Assembly: GCF_000472505.1 (NCBI RefSeq)
Contig: NZ_AWZR01000002.1
Coordinates: 426,485 to 490,484 of the forward strand
Direction: 5' to 3'
Length of the DNA: 64,000 nucleotides
Source of the DNA: Luteimonas sp. J29
GTDB lineage: Bacteria > Pseudomonadota > Gammaproteobacteria > Xanthomonadales > Xanthomonadaceae
Part shown: positions 54,705 to 63,958 of the stretch, one piece after another
Layout: each line of letters opens with the position of its first letter
How positions within the stretch are numbered: position 1 is the first letter of the stretch
Notes under the pieces: generated by a model
The model's database searches: none
Seen by the model: the letters and a program-made list of their open reading frames with translations, nothing else
What the model was told of the DNA's origin: nothing
Program-made: the position numbers and the translations under genes

Positions 54705-55228
54705 CGGCCGCCCGGCGGTTCCCGGGTGACGCCGCCGCGCGCGTCCACGATCCGGTTCTCGCCCAGGGCCTCGTCGTCGCCGGTGACCCGGGCCACCGCG
54801 AAGGCGGCGGCCTTGCCGATCCAGCTGCCGGGGCCGTCCCAGTACTCGACGGTCTCGACCGCGACCTCGATCAGCACCAGGTCCGGGTCGTCCTTGCCAC
54901 CGGGGAAGAAGGCCTTCATCGCATCGTTCCAGAAGCGCTCGATCAGCGCCCGGTCGCGCACCACGCGCGCCTGTCCGGCGACCGAGAGGTAGGTATTGGC
55001 ATCGGCCGAGGCATAGGCGACGTTGACCGCCGGATGCTGCTGGATCTCGGCGACCTTGGGCGTGGAGGCGGAGGTCATGAACCACACCCGTTCGCCGTCG
55101 AAGTCGGCGCACTGGGTGGACAGCGGGCGGCTGTAGAGGCGCCCGTCGCCGCCGCGCGTGGTCAGCATGGCGATGTCGATCTTCTCCATCAGCCTGGCCA
55201 GGTGTTCGAGTTCCTCGGGCGTCGCCAT
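54701..55228 (-). CDS. Pyridoxamine 5'-phosphate oxidase-family protein (general stress protein 26 type)
   Basis: 175 aa flavin-binding split-barrel. It opens with EELEHLARLMEKIDIAMLTT, followed by GGDGRLYSRPLSTQCADFDGERVWFMT and, further on, DANTYLSVAGQARVVRDRALIERFWN, the pattern of the Ysd1/GSP26 group. FMN or F420 cofactor is possible. AGGAG lies upstream of the ATG at 55228. Divergent from the 67-aa small gene and likely a stress gene, but this is inferred from family. 3' overlap of 4 bp with the GFA gene. Confidence 0.88.
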   Translation of the reverse strand: MATPEELEHLARLMEKIDIAMLTTRGGDGRLYSRPLSTQCADFDGERVWFMTSASTPKVAEIQQHPAVNVAYASADANTYLSVAGQARVVRDRALIERFWNDAMKAFFPGGKDDPDLVLIEVAVETVEYWDGPGSWIGKAAAFAVARVTGDDEALGENRIVDARGGVTREPPGGR

Positions 55229-55395
55229 GGGCCTGCTCCTGCAAACGGGAGGCGCAGTGTGGCCGCGGGACCTGCCCGCGCACCGTGAAGGATCCGGCGC
55301 GGGCGGTGCGTTAACGATGCCTTGGTGAATCCTTCACACACGGCTCCGCGCCCGCGGCTAGCGTGTGGGCATCGTCTCCACGGAGGCCATTGCGT

Positions 55396-55599
55396 ATGAC
55401 CCGGATCCTCTATGCCCGCGACGAGGCGGGGAACGAACACCGCGTGATCCAGCGCCTGGAAGCGGCCGGGGGCGAGGACGCCCACGGCGGCGCGCGCATG
55501 GTCTACACGCTCGAGGACGGCAGCCCGGTGCGCCGCGTCGACAGCGAGACCTTCCAGATCGTCAGCACCGGCGCCTACATCTCCGCCGTCGAGGCGTGA
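55396..55599 (+). CDS. Small hypothetical protein
   Basis: 67 aa with GGAGG 10 nt before the ATG at 55396. The sequence is globular and rather acidic (RILYARDEAGNEHRVIQRLEAAGGED...VYTLEDGSPVRRVDSETFQIVSTGAYISAVEA) and ends in predicted beta strands. No signal or membrane part. Not recognised beyond probable conservation in related genera. Divergent from the PPOX-family gene, sharing its 167-bp promoter region. Confidence 0.65.
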   Translation: MTRILYARDEAGNEHRVIQRLEAAGGEDAHGGARMVYTLEDGSPVRRVDSETFQIVSTGAYISAVEA

Positions 55600-55647
55600 T
55601 CGCGCGCCCGCGCGTGCCCCGCGGAACCGGCGCGCGCCGCGACCGGC

Positions 55648-56631
55648 CTAGAACGTGATCGGCTGGCTCAGGTCCTGCCAGCTCGGCGGGGGTGGCCAGT
55701 CGGCCTCGAGGTTGCCCTCCAGCACCCGGCGCAGGTCGCGGCGGTCGATCTGCGGGGCCACCAGGTGCACCAGGTGCAGCGCGTACTCGCGCAGCACCCG
55801 GCCGCGCGGGATCACCGCCCAGGTGATGCATTCGGGGATCTCGGCCGGCGCCGGCAGGATCCGCAGGTCCTGGTCCTCGCGCGGGCCGACCGCCATCTCC
55901 GCCAGCAGCCCGGCGCCGAGCCCGGCGCGGACATAGGTCTTGATCAGGTTGGCGTCGCGCGCGGTCATCGCCAGCTGCGGCTCGACGCCCGCCGCGACGA
56001 AGGCGCGGCGCATCGAGGAATCGGGCCGGGTCGAGGACTCGTAGCTGATCAGGGGGTGCCGGGCCAGTTCGGCCAGGCCCGGGGCCCGGTCGAGGCCGGC
56101 GAGCGGATGCGAGGCCGGCACCAGCAGCACCCGGCGCCAGGTGTAGAGCGGCACCGCCAGCCCGCCCTCGGGGACGCCGCCGGCGGTGCTGATCACCGCC
56201 AGGTCGGCGCCGTCCCTGAGCAGCTGCATCACCTCGCTGTCGCTGGCCGCCTGCAGGTCGACGTCGACCTGCGGGTACTCGCGCCGTACCCCGGCGATCG
56301 CCGGCGGCAGGACGTAGCGGGCCTGGGTGTGGGTGGTGGCCAGCAGCAGGCGGCCGGCGTGCTCGCCGCGCTCGTTGGCCGCGTAGCTGCGGATGTTGGC
56401 GACCTCGGCCAGGACCCGGCGGGCGTGCTCGATCACCTTGCGCCCGGCGGGCGCGATCCCCTCCAGGCTGCGCCCCTTGCGCACGAACAGCTGGAAGCCC
56501 AGCTCGTCCTCGAGCTGCTTGAGCTGCTTGGACAGGCCCGGCTGGGTCGCATGCACGCGCTCGGCCGCCAGGGTGATGTTGAGCCCGGCGTCGACGATCG
56601 CAACGAGATAGCGCAGCTGGGTCAGGGTCAT
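55648..56631 (-). CDS. cysB: LysR-family regulator, CysB-like
   Basis: 327 aa, the length of CysB/Cbl. The N-terminal HTH follows the CysB pattern ([44 protein letters not shown]) and the sensor domain has the CysB-type [12 protein letters not shown], which in that family binds inducer (O- or N-acetylserine) and sulfate. It sits at the head of a divergent set of sulfur genes (cysG, cysK, sbp, cysT, cysW), which supports a sulfur role. A palindrome lies 39 bp before its start, where autoregulation would occur. Cbl or a relative is possible. Confidence 0.9.
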   Translation of the reverse strand: MTLTQLRYLVAIVDAGLNITLAAERVHATQPGLSKQLKQLEDELGFQLFVRKGRSLEGIAPAGRKVIEHARRVLAEVANIRSYAANERGEHAGRLLLATTHTQARYVLPPAIAGVRREYPQVDVDLQAASDSEVMQLLRDGADLAVISTAGGVPEGGLAVPLYTWRRVLLVPASHPLAGLDRAPGLAELARHPLISYESSTRPDSSMRRAFVAAGVEPQLAMTARDANLIKTYVRAGLGAGLLAEMAVGPREDQDLRILPAPAEIPECITWAVIPRGRVLREYALHLVHLVAPQIDRRDLRRVLEGNLEADWPPPPSWQDLSQPITF

Positions 56632-56669
56632 CAAGGGCGGTCCCGCGGCGCTGGTTACGGCCGCAACTT

Positions 56670-56695
56670 CATCTTTCAATCGCGATGGAAAGATG
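56670..56695. promoter_or_regulatory. Palindrome upstream of the cysB-like gene, candidate operator
   Basis: CATCTTTC (56670-56677) and GAAAGATG (56688-56695) form a perfect 8-bp inverted repeat with a 10-bp centre. It lies about 39 bp before the ATG. LysR regulators bind T-N11-A type dyads near their own promoter, which this fits. Confidence 0.55.
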
Positions 56696-56745
56696 GATTG
56701 CGGGGATCATAGCGACCGCGGGAACCGCTGTCCACGCGGGCTGCG

Positions 56746-56792
56746 GCGCTTATGCCCTGTCGGGGCAGCTTATGCCTTTGCGGCATATGCGC
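56746..56792. promoter_or_regulatory. TATGCC repeat cluster upstream of cysG, candidate CysB sites
   Basis: GCGCTTATGCC (56746-56756) and AGCTTATGCC (56767-56776) lie about two helical turns apart in direct orientation; GGCATATGCGC (56782-56792) is the inverted match of the first. They precede the cysG ATG by 75-120 bp, the position expected for a LysR activator. Confidence 0.45.
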
Positions 56793-56866
56793 AGCACGCG
56801 TCGCCATTTCCGGTCGGGGCCCCGCGCTCGATAGCGTCACGGTCCACGCTGTCGCATGCCGTCCCG

Positions 56867-58306
56867 ATGACCGATCCCGCCTCCCGCCGGCTGTTCCCGC
56901 TCTTCGCCGACCTGCGCGACCGGACGGTCGTGGTCGTCGGCGGCGGCGCGGTGGCCGCGCGCAAGGTCGAGGCCCTGCTCGGCACGGGCGCGCGCATCGT
57001 CGTGGTCGCCCCGGCGCTTGGCGAGGCGCTCGCCGCGCTGGTGGCCGACGGGTGCATCGACCATCGCGCCGGCCGCTTCGCGCCCGAAGCGCTGGACGCC
57101 GCCTGGCTGGCCATCGCCGCCACCGACGACCCGGACGCCAACCGCGCCGTGGCCGAGGCCGGCGAAGCGCGCCGGGTGTGGGTGAACGTGGTCGACGACG
57201 CGGAGCTGGCGCGGGTGCACCTGCCGGCGCGGGTCGAACGAGGTCCGCTGCAGATCGCGATCTCCAGCGGCGGCGGCGCGCCGATGCTGGCGCGGCTGGT
57301 GCGCGAGCAGCTCGAACGCCAGTTCGACCACTCGCTGGGCGCGCTGGCCGCGCTGCTGGCGCGCCAGCGCGCGCGGCTGCTCGCGCGCTGGCCGGACGCC
57401 GACGCGCGCCGGCGCGCGGTCGCGCGGCTGCTGTCCGGCCCGCTGCCGGGGCTGCTGCGTCGCGGCCGCCACATCGAGGCCGCGCGCGAGCTCGAGCGTG
57501 CGCTCGACGCCCCCGACGCACCGGCCCGCGGCCGGGTGGCCCTGGTCGGCGCCGGCCCCGGCGATGCCGGCCTGCTCACCCTGCGCGCCCTGCGGCTGCT
57601 GAACGACGCCGACGTGATCCTGCACGACCGCCTGGTCAGCGCCGAGGTGCTGGCACTGGCCCGTCGCGACGCGCTCCGGATCGAGGTCGGCAAGCGGGCC
57701 GGCCACCATGCCGTGCCGCAGGAGCGGATCCACGCGCTGATGGTCGAGCATGCGACCGCCGGCCGCCACGTGGTCCGGCTCAAGGGTGGCGACCCGTTCG
57801 TGTTCGGCCGCGGCGGCGAAGAGCTCCAGGCGCTGCGCGCGGCGGGCATCGACTACGAGGTGGTGCCCGGGATCACCGCCGCGGCGGCCTGCGCGGCGTA
57901 CGCCGGCATCCCGCTCACGCACCGCGACCACGCGCAGTCGGTGCGCCTGGTCACCGCCCATTGCCAGGGGCCGGAGGACACCCTGGACTGGGCCGCGCTG
58001 GCCCGCGACCGCCAGACCCTCGCCTTCTACATGGGCGCGGCCCGACTGGAGCTGGTCCAGGCGCGGCTGCTGGCCCACGGCCGCGCGCCCGACACCCCGT
58101 TCGCGCTGGTCGAGAACGGCACCCGCCCGGAACAACGCGTCGTTTGCGGCCGCCTAACCGAATTGTCACACCTGGCCCGGCACCACGCCGTACAGTCGCC
58201 TGCCCTGCTGATCGTCGGCGAAGTCGCCGCACTGGCCGGCTCGCTGCACTGGTTCGGCGCCGCCCCGCTCGGCGCTCCCGCGACCCCCCTCGCGGACGCC
58301 GCCTGA
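56867..58306 (+). CDS. cysG: Siroheme synthase CysG
   Basis: 479 aa trifunctional enzyme. The N-terminal NAD-dependent dehydrogenase/ferrochelatase (1-~150) has [18 protein letters not shown], and the C-terminal SAM uroporphyrinogen III methyltransferase (about 215-460) has [22 protein letters not shown] and [16 protein letters not shown]. It makes siroheme, the cofactor of sulfite reductase. Start by family alignment. Head of the block cysG-cysK-yezD-porin-sbp-cysTW and divergent from the cysB-like gene, whose palindromes precede it. Confidence 0.96.
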   Translation: MTDPASRRLFPLFADLRDRTVVVVGGGAVAARKVEALLGTGARIVVVAPALGEALAALVADGCIDHRAGRFAPEALDAAWLAIAATDDPDANRAVAEAGEARRVWVNVVDDAELARVHLPARVERGPLQIAISSGGGAPMLARLVREQLERQFDHSLGALAALLARQRARLLARWPDADARRRAVARLLSGPLPGLLRRGRHIEAARELERALDAPDAPARGRVALVGAGPGDAGLLTLRALRLLNDADVILHDRLVSAEVLALARRDALRIEVGKRAGHHAVPQERIHALMVEHATAGRHVVRLKGGDPFVFGRGGEELQALRAAGIDYEVVPGITAAAACAAYAGIPLTHRDHAQSVRLVTAHCQGPEDTLDWAALARDRQTLAFYMGAARLELVQARLLAHGRAPDTPFALVENGTRPEQRVVCGRLTELSHLARHHAVQSPALLIVGEVAALAGSLHWFGAAPLGAPATPLADAA

Positions 58307-58333
58307 CCGTTCCACCCGCACCGAGGAACCACC

Positions 58334-59311
58334 ATGGCCATCTACGAGAGCATCGTCGACACCATCGGCAACACGCCGACCGTCAAGCTGCACCGCATCG
58401 CGCCCAGGCACGTGACCGTGTACGCCAAGGCCGAATCGTTCAACCCGGGTGGCTCGGTCAAGGACCGCCTGGCGCTGGCGATCGTGCTCGACGCCGAGCG
58501 GCGCGGCCTGATCAAGCCCGGCGACACCATCGTCGAGGCGACCTCGGGCAACACCGGCGTGGCCCTGGCGCAGGTGGCGGCGGCGCGCGGCTACCGGTTC
58601 GTCGCGGTGATGGTGGAAACCTTCTCGATCGAGCGCCGCAAGCTGATGCGCGCCTACGGCGCCAAGGTGATCCTGACCCCGGCCGCCGAGCGCGGCACCG
58701 GCATGGTGAAGAAGGCGCGCGAGCTGGCCGAGAAGCACGGCTGGTTCCTCGCCTCGCAGTTCGCCAACCCGGCCAACCCGGCCTACCACCGCCAGACCAC
58801 CGCGGCCGAGATCCTGCGCGACTTCGCCGGCCGGCGCCTGGACTACTTCGTCAGCGGCTGGGGCACCGGCGGCACGCTCACCGGCGTGGGCGAGGTGCTC
58901 AAGGTCGCGCGCCCGGAAGTGAAGATCATCGCCACCGAGCCGGCCGGTGCCTCGCTGCTGGGCGGCAAGGAGTGGGCGCCGCACAAGATCCAGGGCTGGA
59001 CCCCGGACTTCCTGCCCGAGGTACTCAACCGCAACGTGCACGACGCGCTGGTGCCGGTGACCGACGACGAGGCGATCGACACCGCGCGCCGCCTCGCCGC
59101 CGAGGAAGGCATCTTCGTCGGCATTTCGGCCGGCGCCACCGTCGCCGCCGCGCTGCAGGTCGCCGCCAGCGCGCCGGAAGGCTCGGTGCTGCTGGCCACC
59201 CTGCCGGACACCGGCGAACGCTACTTCTCCACTCCGCTGTTCTCGCACCTCAACGAGGGTTCGGACGACGAGTGGCTGGCCGGCCTCGAAGGCGCGCGGG
59301 ACGCGGCCTGA
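58334..59311 (+). CDS. cysK: Cysteine synthase A
   Basis: 325 aa PLP enzyme, O-acetylserine sulfhydrylase. PLP lysine K43 in NPGGSVKDR; substrate loop TSGNTGVALA and the TEPAG and GISAG phosphate/PLP-binding stretches (GISAGATVAAAL) are intact. GAGGAA lies upstream of the ATG. Second gene of the sulfur cluster, 27 bp after cysG. CysK also binds other proteins in many bacteria, but nothing here points to that. Confidence 0.96.
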   Translation: MAIYESIVDTIGNTPTVKLHRIAPRHVTVYAKAESFNPGGSVKDRLALAIVLDAERRGLIKPGDTIVEATSGNTGVALAQVAAARGYRFVAVMVETFSIERRKLMRAYGAKVILTPAAERGTGMVKKARELAEKHGWFLASQFANPANPAYHRQTTAAEILRDFAGRRLDYFVSGWGTGGTLTGVGEVLKVARPEVKIIATEPAGASLLGGKEWAPHKIQGWTPDFLPEVLNRNVHDALVPVTDDEAIDTARRLAAEEGIFVGISAGATVAAALQVAASAPEGSVLLATLPDTGERYFSTPLFSHLNEGSDDEWLAGLEGARDAA

Positions 59312-59337
59312 TCCCCACCCCCACGGGCGTCGCCACC

Positions 59338-59544
59338 ATGAGCCGATCCCCCGTTTCCCCCACCGCCCCCACCCCCAGGCCCGCCGCCGCCGACGAAGGC
59401 GGCCGCGGCTACCCGATCAGCGAAGCCGAACGCGCCGTGCTCGACGCCGTCCGCGACCTGGCCTACGGCCAGGTCGAAGTGGTGGTGCACTCGTCGCGGA
59501 TCGTGCAGATCACGCGCAGCCAGAAGCTGCGGCTGAACGACTGA
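59338..59544 (+). CDS. YezD-like DUF2292 small protein
   Basis: 68 aa. After a disordered Pro/Ala-rich N-terminus, the conserved DUF2292 segment is [32 protein letters not shown]. The family has no assigned biochemistry but occurs next to sulfate-assimilation genes in many bacteria, as here between cysK and the porin. The ATG at 59338 has no strong SD, but lies 26 bp after the cysK stop and is likely read on the same mRNA. Confidence 0.8.
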   Translation: MSRSPVSPTAPTPRPAAADEGGRGYPISEAERAVLDAVRDLAYGQVEVVVHSSRIVQITRSQKLRLND

Positions 59545-59639
59545 CCGATGTCCCCCGCCTGCAGGCCGCCCACCCATCCCATCCACGGTGCCGACCGGAC
59601 GACCGGAGGCGCTTCCCCAGAGATCCACGAGGAAACGCC

Positions 59640-61115
59640 ATGCGATTGTCCCCATCCATCCCCGCCGGGGCGCCGCGGCTGCGACGCAGCCTGCTCGCCC
59701 TGAGCCTGGCCCTGGGCTCGGCCGCCGCCGTCGCCCAGGACACCGCCCCCACCCCCGAACAGATCGCCGAGCGCCTGCGCATCGTCGAACGCCGGCTGGG
59801 CATCGCCCCGGTCGAAGGCGCCGCGTCCGACGGGCTGGCCGAACTCGACCGTCGCCTGCGTGCGGTCGAGCAGGGACTGGACGAGCGCGACCGCCAGCAG
59901 GCGGTCGCCGCGAGCCAGCCCGCGCCGGCGCCCAGGCCGCAGCCCGAAGTCACTCTCGCCGCCGACAAGGGCGCCTCGATCCGCAGCGCCGACGGCAAGG
60001 TGCAGCTCAAGCTCGGCGCCCTGGTCCAGGCCGACCACCGCGTGTTCATCGACGACGACGAGCGGCCGCAGAACGACACCTTCCTGTGGCGCCGCATCCG
60101 CCCGACCCTGGAGGGCAGCTGGGGCGACCTGGTCGGCTTCCGGATCACCCCCGAGTTCGCCGGCGACAGCGCCTCGATCGTCGACGCCTACGTCGACCTC
60201 AGGTTCAGCCCGGCCGCCACCGTGCGCGCGGGCAAGGTGAAGGGGCCGGTCGGCCTCGAACGCCTGCAGGGCGGCGGCGCGACCGCGCTGGTCGAACGCG
60301 GCTTCCCGACCGAGCTGGCGCCCAACCGCGACCTCGGCGTGCAACTGCAGGGCGCGCTGGCGAATGCGCGGGTGAACTACGTGGTCGGCGTGTACAACGG
60401 CGCCCCCGACGGGCGCGACAGCCCGACCAGCAATCCCGATGGCGAGTTCGAGTTCGCCGGCCGGTTGTTCTTCGAGCCGTGGAAGGGCAGCGACGGCGCC
60501 CTCTCCGGCCTGGGCTTCGGCATCGGCGCCAGCACCGGCGACAAGCAAGGCGCCGGCAACAGCTTCCTGCCGCGCTACCGCACCCAGGGCCAGGCCACGT
60601 TCTTCAGCTACCTCGGCACCGTGGTCGCCGACGGCGAACACACCCGCTGGTCGCCGCACGCGTACTGGTACGCCGGTCCGGTCGGCCTGCTCGGCGAGTA
60701 CATCCGCTCGAAGCAGGAGGTGGTCGACACCGCCACCGCCGCGCGCGCCTCGCTCGACCACTCGGCCTGGAGCCTCACCGGCAGCTGGGTGGTGACCGGC
60801 GAGAAGGCCAGCCATCGCGGGGTGAAGCCCAACCGCCCGTTCGCGCCGGGCGCCGAGGGCGGCTGGGGCGCGTTCGAGCTGGTCGCCCGCTATGGCGAGC
60901 TCGACGTCGACGACGCCGCGTTCCCGCTCTTCGCCTTGCCGTCGGCCTCGGCCTCCGAAGCCAGCGCCTGGGCCCTGGGCCTGAACTGGTACCTCACCGG
61001 CCACCTCAAGCTCGCGGCAAGCTACGGCCATACCTCGTTCACCGGCGGCGGCCCCGGGGGCGGCGACCGGCAGGACGAGAAGACCTTCTTCACGCGCGCC
61101 CAGTTCGCGTTCTGA
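59640..61115 (+). CDS. Phosphate-selective porin O/P-like outer-membrane porin, probably for sulfate
   Basis: 491 aa. Signal peptide ends in [11 protein letters not shown] coiled-coil stretch ([18 protein letters not shown]...[22 protein letters not shown]) is followed by the barrel: [21 protein letters not shown] and [23 protein letters not shown] are characteristic of OprO/OprP porins. It ends in FTRAQFAF with a C-terminal Phe. GAGGAA precedes the ATG. Its place just before sbp-cysT-cysW suggests sulfate or sulfonate, not phosphate; this is inferred from context. Confidence 0.88.
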   Translation: MRLSPSIPAGAPRLRRSLLALSLALGSAAAVAQDTAPTPEQIAERLRIVERRLGIAPVEGAASDGLAELDRRLRAVEQGLDERDRQQAVAASQPAPAPRPQPEVTLAADKGASIRSADGKVQLKLGALVQADHRVFIDDDERPQNDTFLWRRIRPTLEGSWGDLVGFRITPEFAGDSASIVDAYVDLRFSPAATVRAGKVKGPVGLERLQGGGATALVERGFPTELAPNRDLGVQLQGALANARVNYVVGVYNGAPDGRDSPTSNPDGEFEFAGRLFFEPWKGSDGALSGLGFGIGASTGDKQGAGNSFLPRYRTQGQATFFSYLGTVVADGEHTRWSPHAYWYAGPVGLLGEYIRSKQEVVDTATAARASLDHSAWSLTGSWVVTGEKASHRGVKPNRPFAPGAEGGWGAFELVARYGELDVDDAAFPLFALPSASASEASAWALGLNWYLTGHLKLAASYGHTSFTGGGPGGGDRQDEKTFFTRAQFAF

Positions 61116-61138
61116 TCCCCCTTTCCGAGACCATGCAC

Positions 61139-62152
61139 ATGAAGACCACAACCAGGAATACCCTCGTCGCCCTGCTGATCGGCCTGTCCGCGGCCAGCGG
61201 CACCGCGTGGGCGCAGAAGCTCGAGCTGCTCAACGTCTCCTACGACCCGACCCGCGAGCTCTACGCGGAGTTCAACGAGGCGTTCAGGAAGAAATGGAAG
61301 GCCGAGACCGGCCAGGACGTGACCCTGCGCGCCTCGCACGGCGGCTCCGGCAAGCAGGCGCGCGCGGTGATCGACGGGCTCGAGGCCGACGTCGTCACCC
61401 TCGCCCTGTCCGGCGACATCGACGCGATCGTCGAGAACACCGGGCTGATCCCGAAGGACTGGCAGTCGCGGCTGCCGAACAACAGTTCGCCCTACACCTC
61501 GACCATCGTGTTCCTGGTGCGCAAGGGCAACCCGAAGCAGATCCGGGACTGGGGCGACCTGGCCAGGCCGGGCGTCGCCGTGATCACGCCCAATCCCAAG
61601 ACCTCCGGCGGCGCGCGCTGGAACTACCTGGCCGCATGGGCGTGGGCCTCGCGCGAGCACCGCAAGGGCGACCTGGTGCTCGACTACCTCAGGAAGCTGT
61701 TCGCCAACGTGCCGGTGCTCGATACCGGGGCCCGGGGCTCGACCACCACCTTCGTCGAGCGCGGCATCGGCGACGTGCTGCTGGCATGGGAGAACGAGGC
61801 GCTGCTGACCCTGTCCGACCCGGCGGTGCGCGACCGCTTCGAAATCGTGTTCCCGAGCCTGAGCATCAAGGCCGAGCCGCCGGTGTCGGTGGTGGACGGC
61901 AACGTCGACCGCCGCGGCACCCGCAAGCTGGCCGAGGCCTACCTGCAGCACCTGTACTCGGCCGAAGGCCAGGCGATCGCCGCGCGCAACCACTATCGCC
62001 CGTCGCGACCGGAGCTGGTGCCGCCGGCGGCGATCGCGCACTTCAAGCCGATCCCGCTGGTGACCATCGACAACGCGTTCGGCGGATGGGCGAAGGCGCA
62101 GAAGCTGCACTTCTCCGACGGCGGCTTCTTCGACCGGATCTACCGTCCGTAA
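61139..62152 (+). CDS. sbp: Sulfate-binding protein of the sulfate ABC transporter
   Basis: 337 aa periplasmic binding protein with signal peptide ([26 protein letters not shown]). It shows the family pattern: [44 protein letters not shown], and [16 protein letters not shown] with the sulfate-ligand residues. ATG 61139 was chosen; another ATG at 61133 is two codons earlier and the SD evidence is weak for both. Followed by cysT after 89 bp and preceded by the porin. Confidence 0.95.
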   Translation: MKTTTRNTLVALLIGLSAASGTAWAQKLELLNVSYDPTRELYAEFNEAFRKKWKAETGQDVTLRASHGGSGKQARAVIDGLEADVVTLALSGDIDAIVENTGLIPKDWQSRLPNNSSPYTSTIVFLVRKGNPKQIRDWGDLARPGVAVITPNPKTSGGARWNYLAAWAWASREHRKGDLVLDYLRKLFANVPVLDTGARGSTTTFVERGIGDVLLAWENEALLTLSDPAVRDRFEIVFPSLSIKAEPPVSVVDGNVDRRGTRKLAEAYLQHLYSAEGQAIAARNHYRPSRPELVPPAAIAHFKPIPLVTIDNAFGGWAKAQKLHFSDGGFFDRIYRP

Positions 62153-62241
62153 CCGCGACCGGGGGCGCGTCCGTCGCTCCCGGCCGTGCCCCGGCCACCC
62201 ACACCCGGCACGCCGCCACCAGAACCGGATCCGCCGCATCG

Positions 62242-63108
62242 ATGAGTACCCTCGCCCTTCCCTACCTGTCGCGCCCGCGCTGGCGCCGCCCGTTGCCGGG
62301 GTTCGGCCTCAGCCTCGGGCTCGGCATGGCCTGGCTGGGCGCGGTGGTGCTGCTGCCGCTAGCGGCGCTCACGTTCCGCGCCACGGGACTGGGCCCCGAC
62401 GGCTGGCTGCGCGCGCTCAAGGACCCGCGCGTGCAGTCGGCGCTCAAGGTGAGCTTCGGCACCTCGTTCGCCGCAGCGCTCGTCGCCCTGTTCGCCGGCG
62501 CGCTGGTGGCCTGGGTGCTGGTGCGCTACCGCTTCCCCGGCCGGCGCCTGCTCGATGCGCTGGTCGACCTTCCGTTCGCGCTTCCGACCGCGGTGGCCGG
62601 CATCGCCCTGACCGCGATCTACGCGCCCACCGGCTGGATCGGCCGGTACCTGGAGCCGCTCGGCATCCAGGTGGCCTACCAGCCCGCCGGCATCGTGGTC
62701 GCGCTGGTGTTCATCGGCCTGCCGTTCGCGGTGCGCACGGTGCAGCCGATCCTCGAGTCCCTCGGCCACGAGCAGGAGCAGGCCGCCGCCTCGCTCGGCG
62801 CCTCGCGACTGACCACCCTGCGCCGGGTGGTGCTGCCCGAGCTGCTGCCGGCGCTGCTGACCGGGTTCTCGCTCGCCTTCGCGCGCGCGCTGGGCGAGTA
62901 CGGCTCGGTGATCTTCATCGCCGGCAACAAGCCGTTCCAGACCGAGATCGCGCCGCTGCTGATCACGATCCGGCTCGAGGAGTACGACTACAACGGCGCG
63001 ATCGCGCTGGCGGCGCTGATGCTGGCCGCCTCGTTCGCCTGCCTGCTGGCGATCAACCTGATCCCGCTGGCGTTCCGCCACGAGCGCAGGAGCCGCCGCG
63101 ATGGCTGA
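62242..63108 (+). CDS. cysT: Sulfate ABC transporter permease CysT
   Basis: 288 aa, six membrane helices. The EAA loop is EQEQAAASLGASRLTTLRRVVLPELLPALLTG, the contact to the ATPase, with the family context FALPTAVAGIALTAIYAPTGWIG. Forms a pair with CysW. The stop overlaps cysW by 8 bp. Also called CysU. Confidence 0.95.
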   Translation: MSTLALPYLSRPRWRRPLPGFGLSLGLGMAWLGAVVLLPLAALTFRATGLGPDGWLRALKDPRVQSALKVSFGTSFAAALVALFAGALVAWVLVRYRFPGRRLLDALVDLPFALPTAVAGIALTAIYAPTGWIGRYLEPLGIQVAYQPAGIVVALVFIGLPFAVRTVQPILESLGHEQEQAAASLGASRLTTLRRVVLPELLPALLTGFSLAFARALGEYGSVIFIAGNKPFQTEIAPLLITIRLEEYDYNGAIALAALMLAASFACLLAINLIPLAFRHERRSRRDG

Positions 63109-63958
63109 CGCGCACGCGGGACACGGCCTGGAGACCCCGGCGTGGCTGCGCCGGCTGCTGATCGGCGCCGCGGTGCTGGTGATGGGGCTGCTGGTGGTAC
63201 TGCCGCTGCTGATGGTGCTGCTGTCGGCCTTCGGCAAGGGCTTCGCCACGTGGTGGAACGCGCTGACCACGCCCGACGCGATCGCCGCGCTCAAGCTGAC
63301 CCTGTTCACCGCGGCGATCGTGATCCCGGTGAACGCGGTGTTCGGCGTGTTCGCGGCCTGGTCGCTGACCCGGTTCGAGTTCCGCGGCAAGCGCGCGCTG
63401 CTGGCCCTGGTGGACCTGCCGTTCGCAGTCTCGCCGGTAGTCGCCGGCCTGTGCCTGGTGCTGCTGTTCGGCTCGCAGGGCTGGTTCGCCGACATCCTGC
63501 GCGAGCACGAGGTCAAGATCCTGTTCGCGCGGCCGGGCATCGTCCTGGCCACGCTGTTCATCACCTTCCCGTTCGTGGTCCGCGAGCTGGTGCCGCTGAT
63601 GCAGCAGCAGGGTAGCGAGGAGGAGGTGGTGGCGCGCTCGCTGGGCGCGAACGCCTGGACCATGTTCTTCCGCGTCACCCTGCCCAACATCAAGTGGGGC
63701 CTGCTGTACGGCGTGCTGCTGTGCGGCGCGCGCGCGATGGGCGAGTTCGGCGCGGTGTCGGTGGTCTCGGGCCACATCCGCGGCCTGACCAACACCCTGC
63801 CGCTGCATATCGAGATCCTCTACAACGAGTTCGACAGCACCGGCGCGTTCGCGGTGTCCTCGCTGCTGGCGGGGCTGGCGCTGGTGACGCTGGTGTTGAA
63901 GTTCTGGTTGGAGTCCCGCCACAGCGACGGCCTCGCCTCGCACCGGAGGCATGCATGA
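63101..63958 (+). CDS. cysW: Sulfate ABC transporter permease CysW
   Basis: 285 aa, six membrane helices. EAA loop EEEVVARSLGANAWTMFFRVTLPNIKWGLLYG. The CysW hallmark VVSGHIRGLTNTLPLHIEILYNEFD is present. The ATG lies inside the cysT end (8-bp overlap), and its own TGA overlaps the next ATG (ATGA, 63955-63958), so the whole set is translationally coupled. Confidence 0.95.
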   Translation: MADAHAGHGLETPAWLRRLLIGAAVLVMGLLVVLPLLMVLLSAFGKGFATWWNALTTPDAIAALKLTLFTAAIVIPVNAVFGVFAAWSLTRFEFRGKRALLALVDLPFAVSPVVAGLCLVLLFGSQGWFADILREHEVKILFARPGIVLATLFITFPFVVRELVPLMQQQGSEEEVVARSLGANAWTMFFRVTLPNIKWGLLYGVLLCGARAMGEFGAVSVVSGHIRGLTNTLPLHIEILYNEFDSTGAFAVSSLLAGLALVTLVLKFWLESRHSDGLASHRRHA

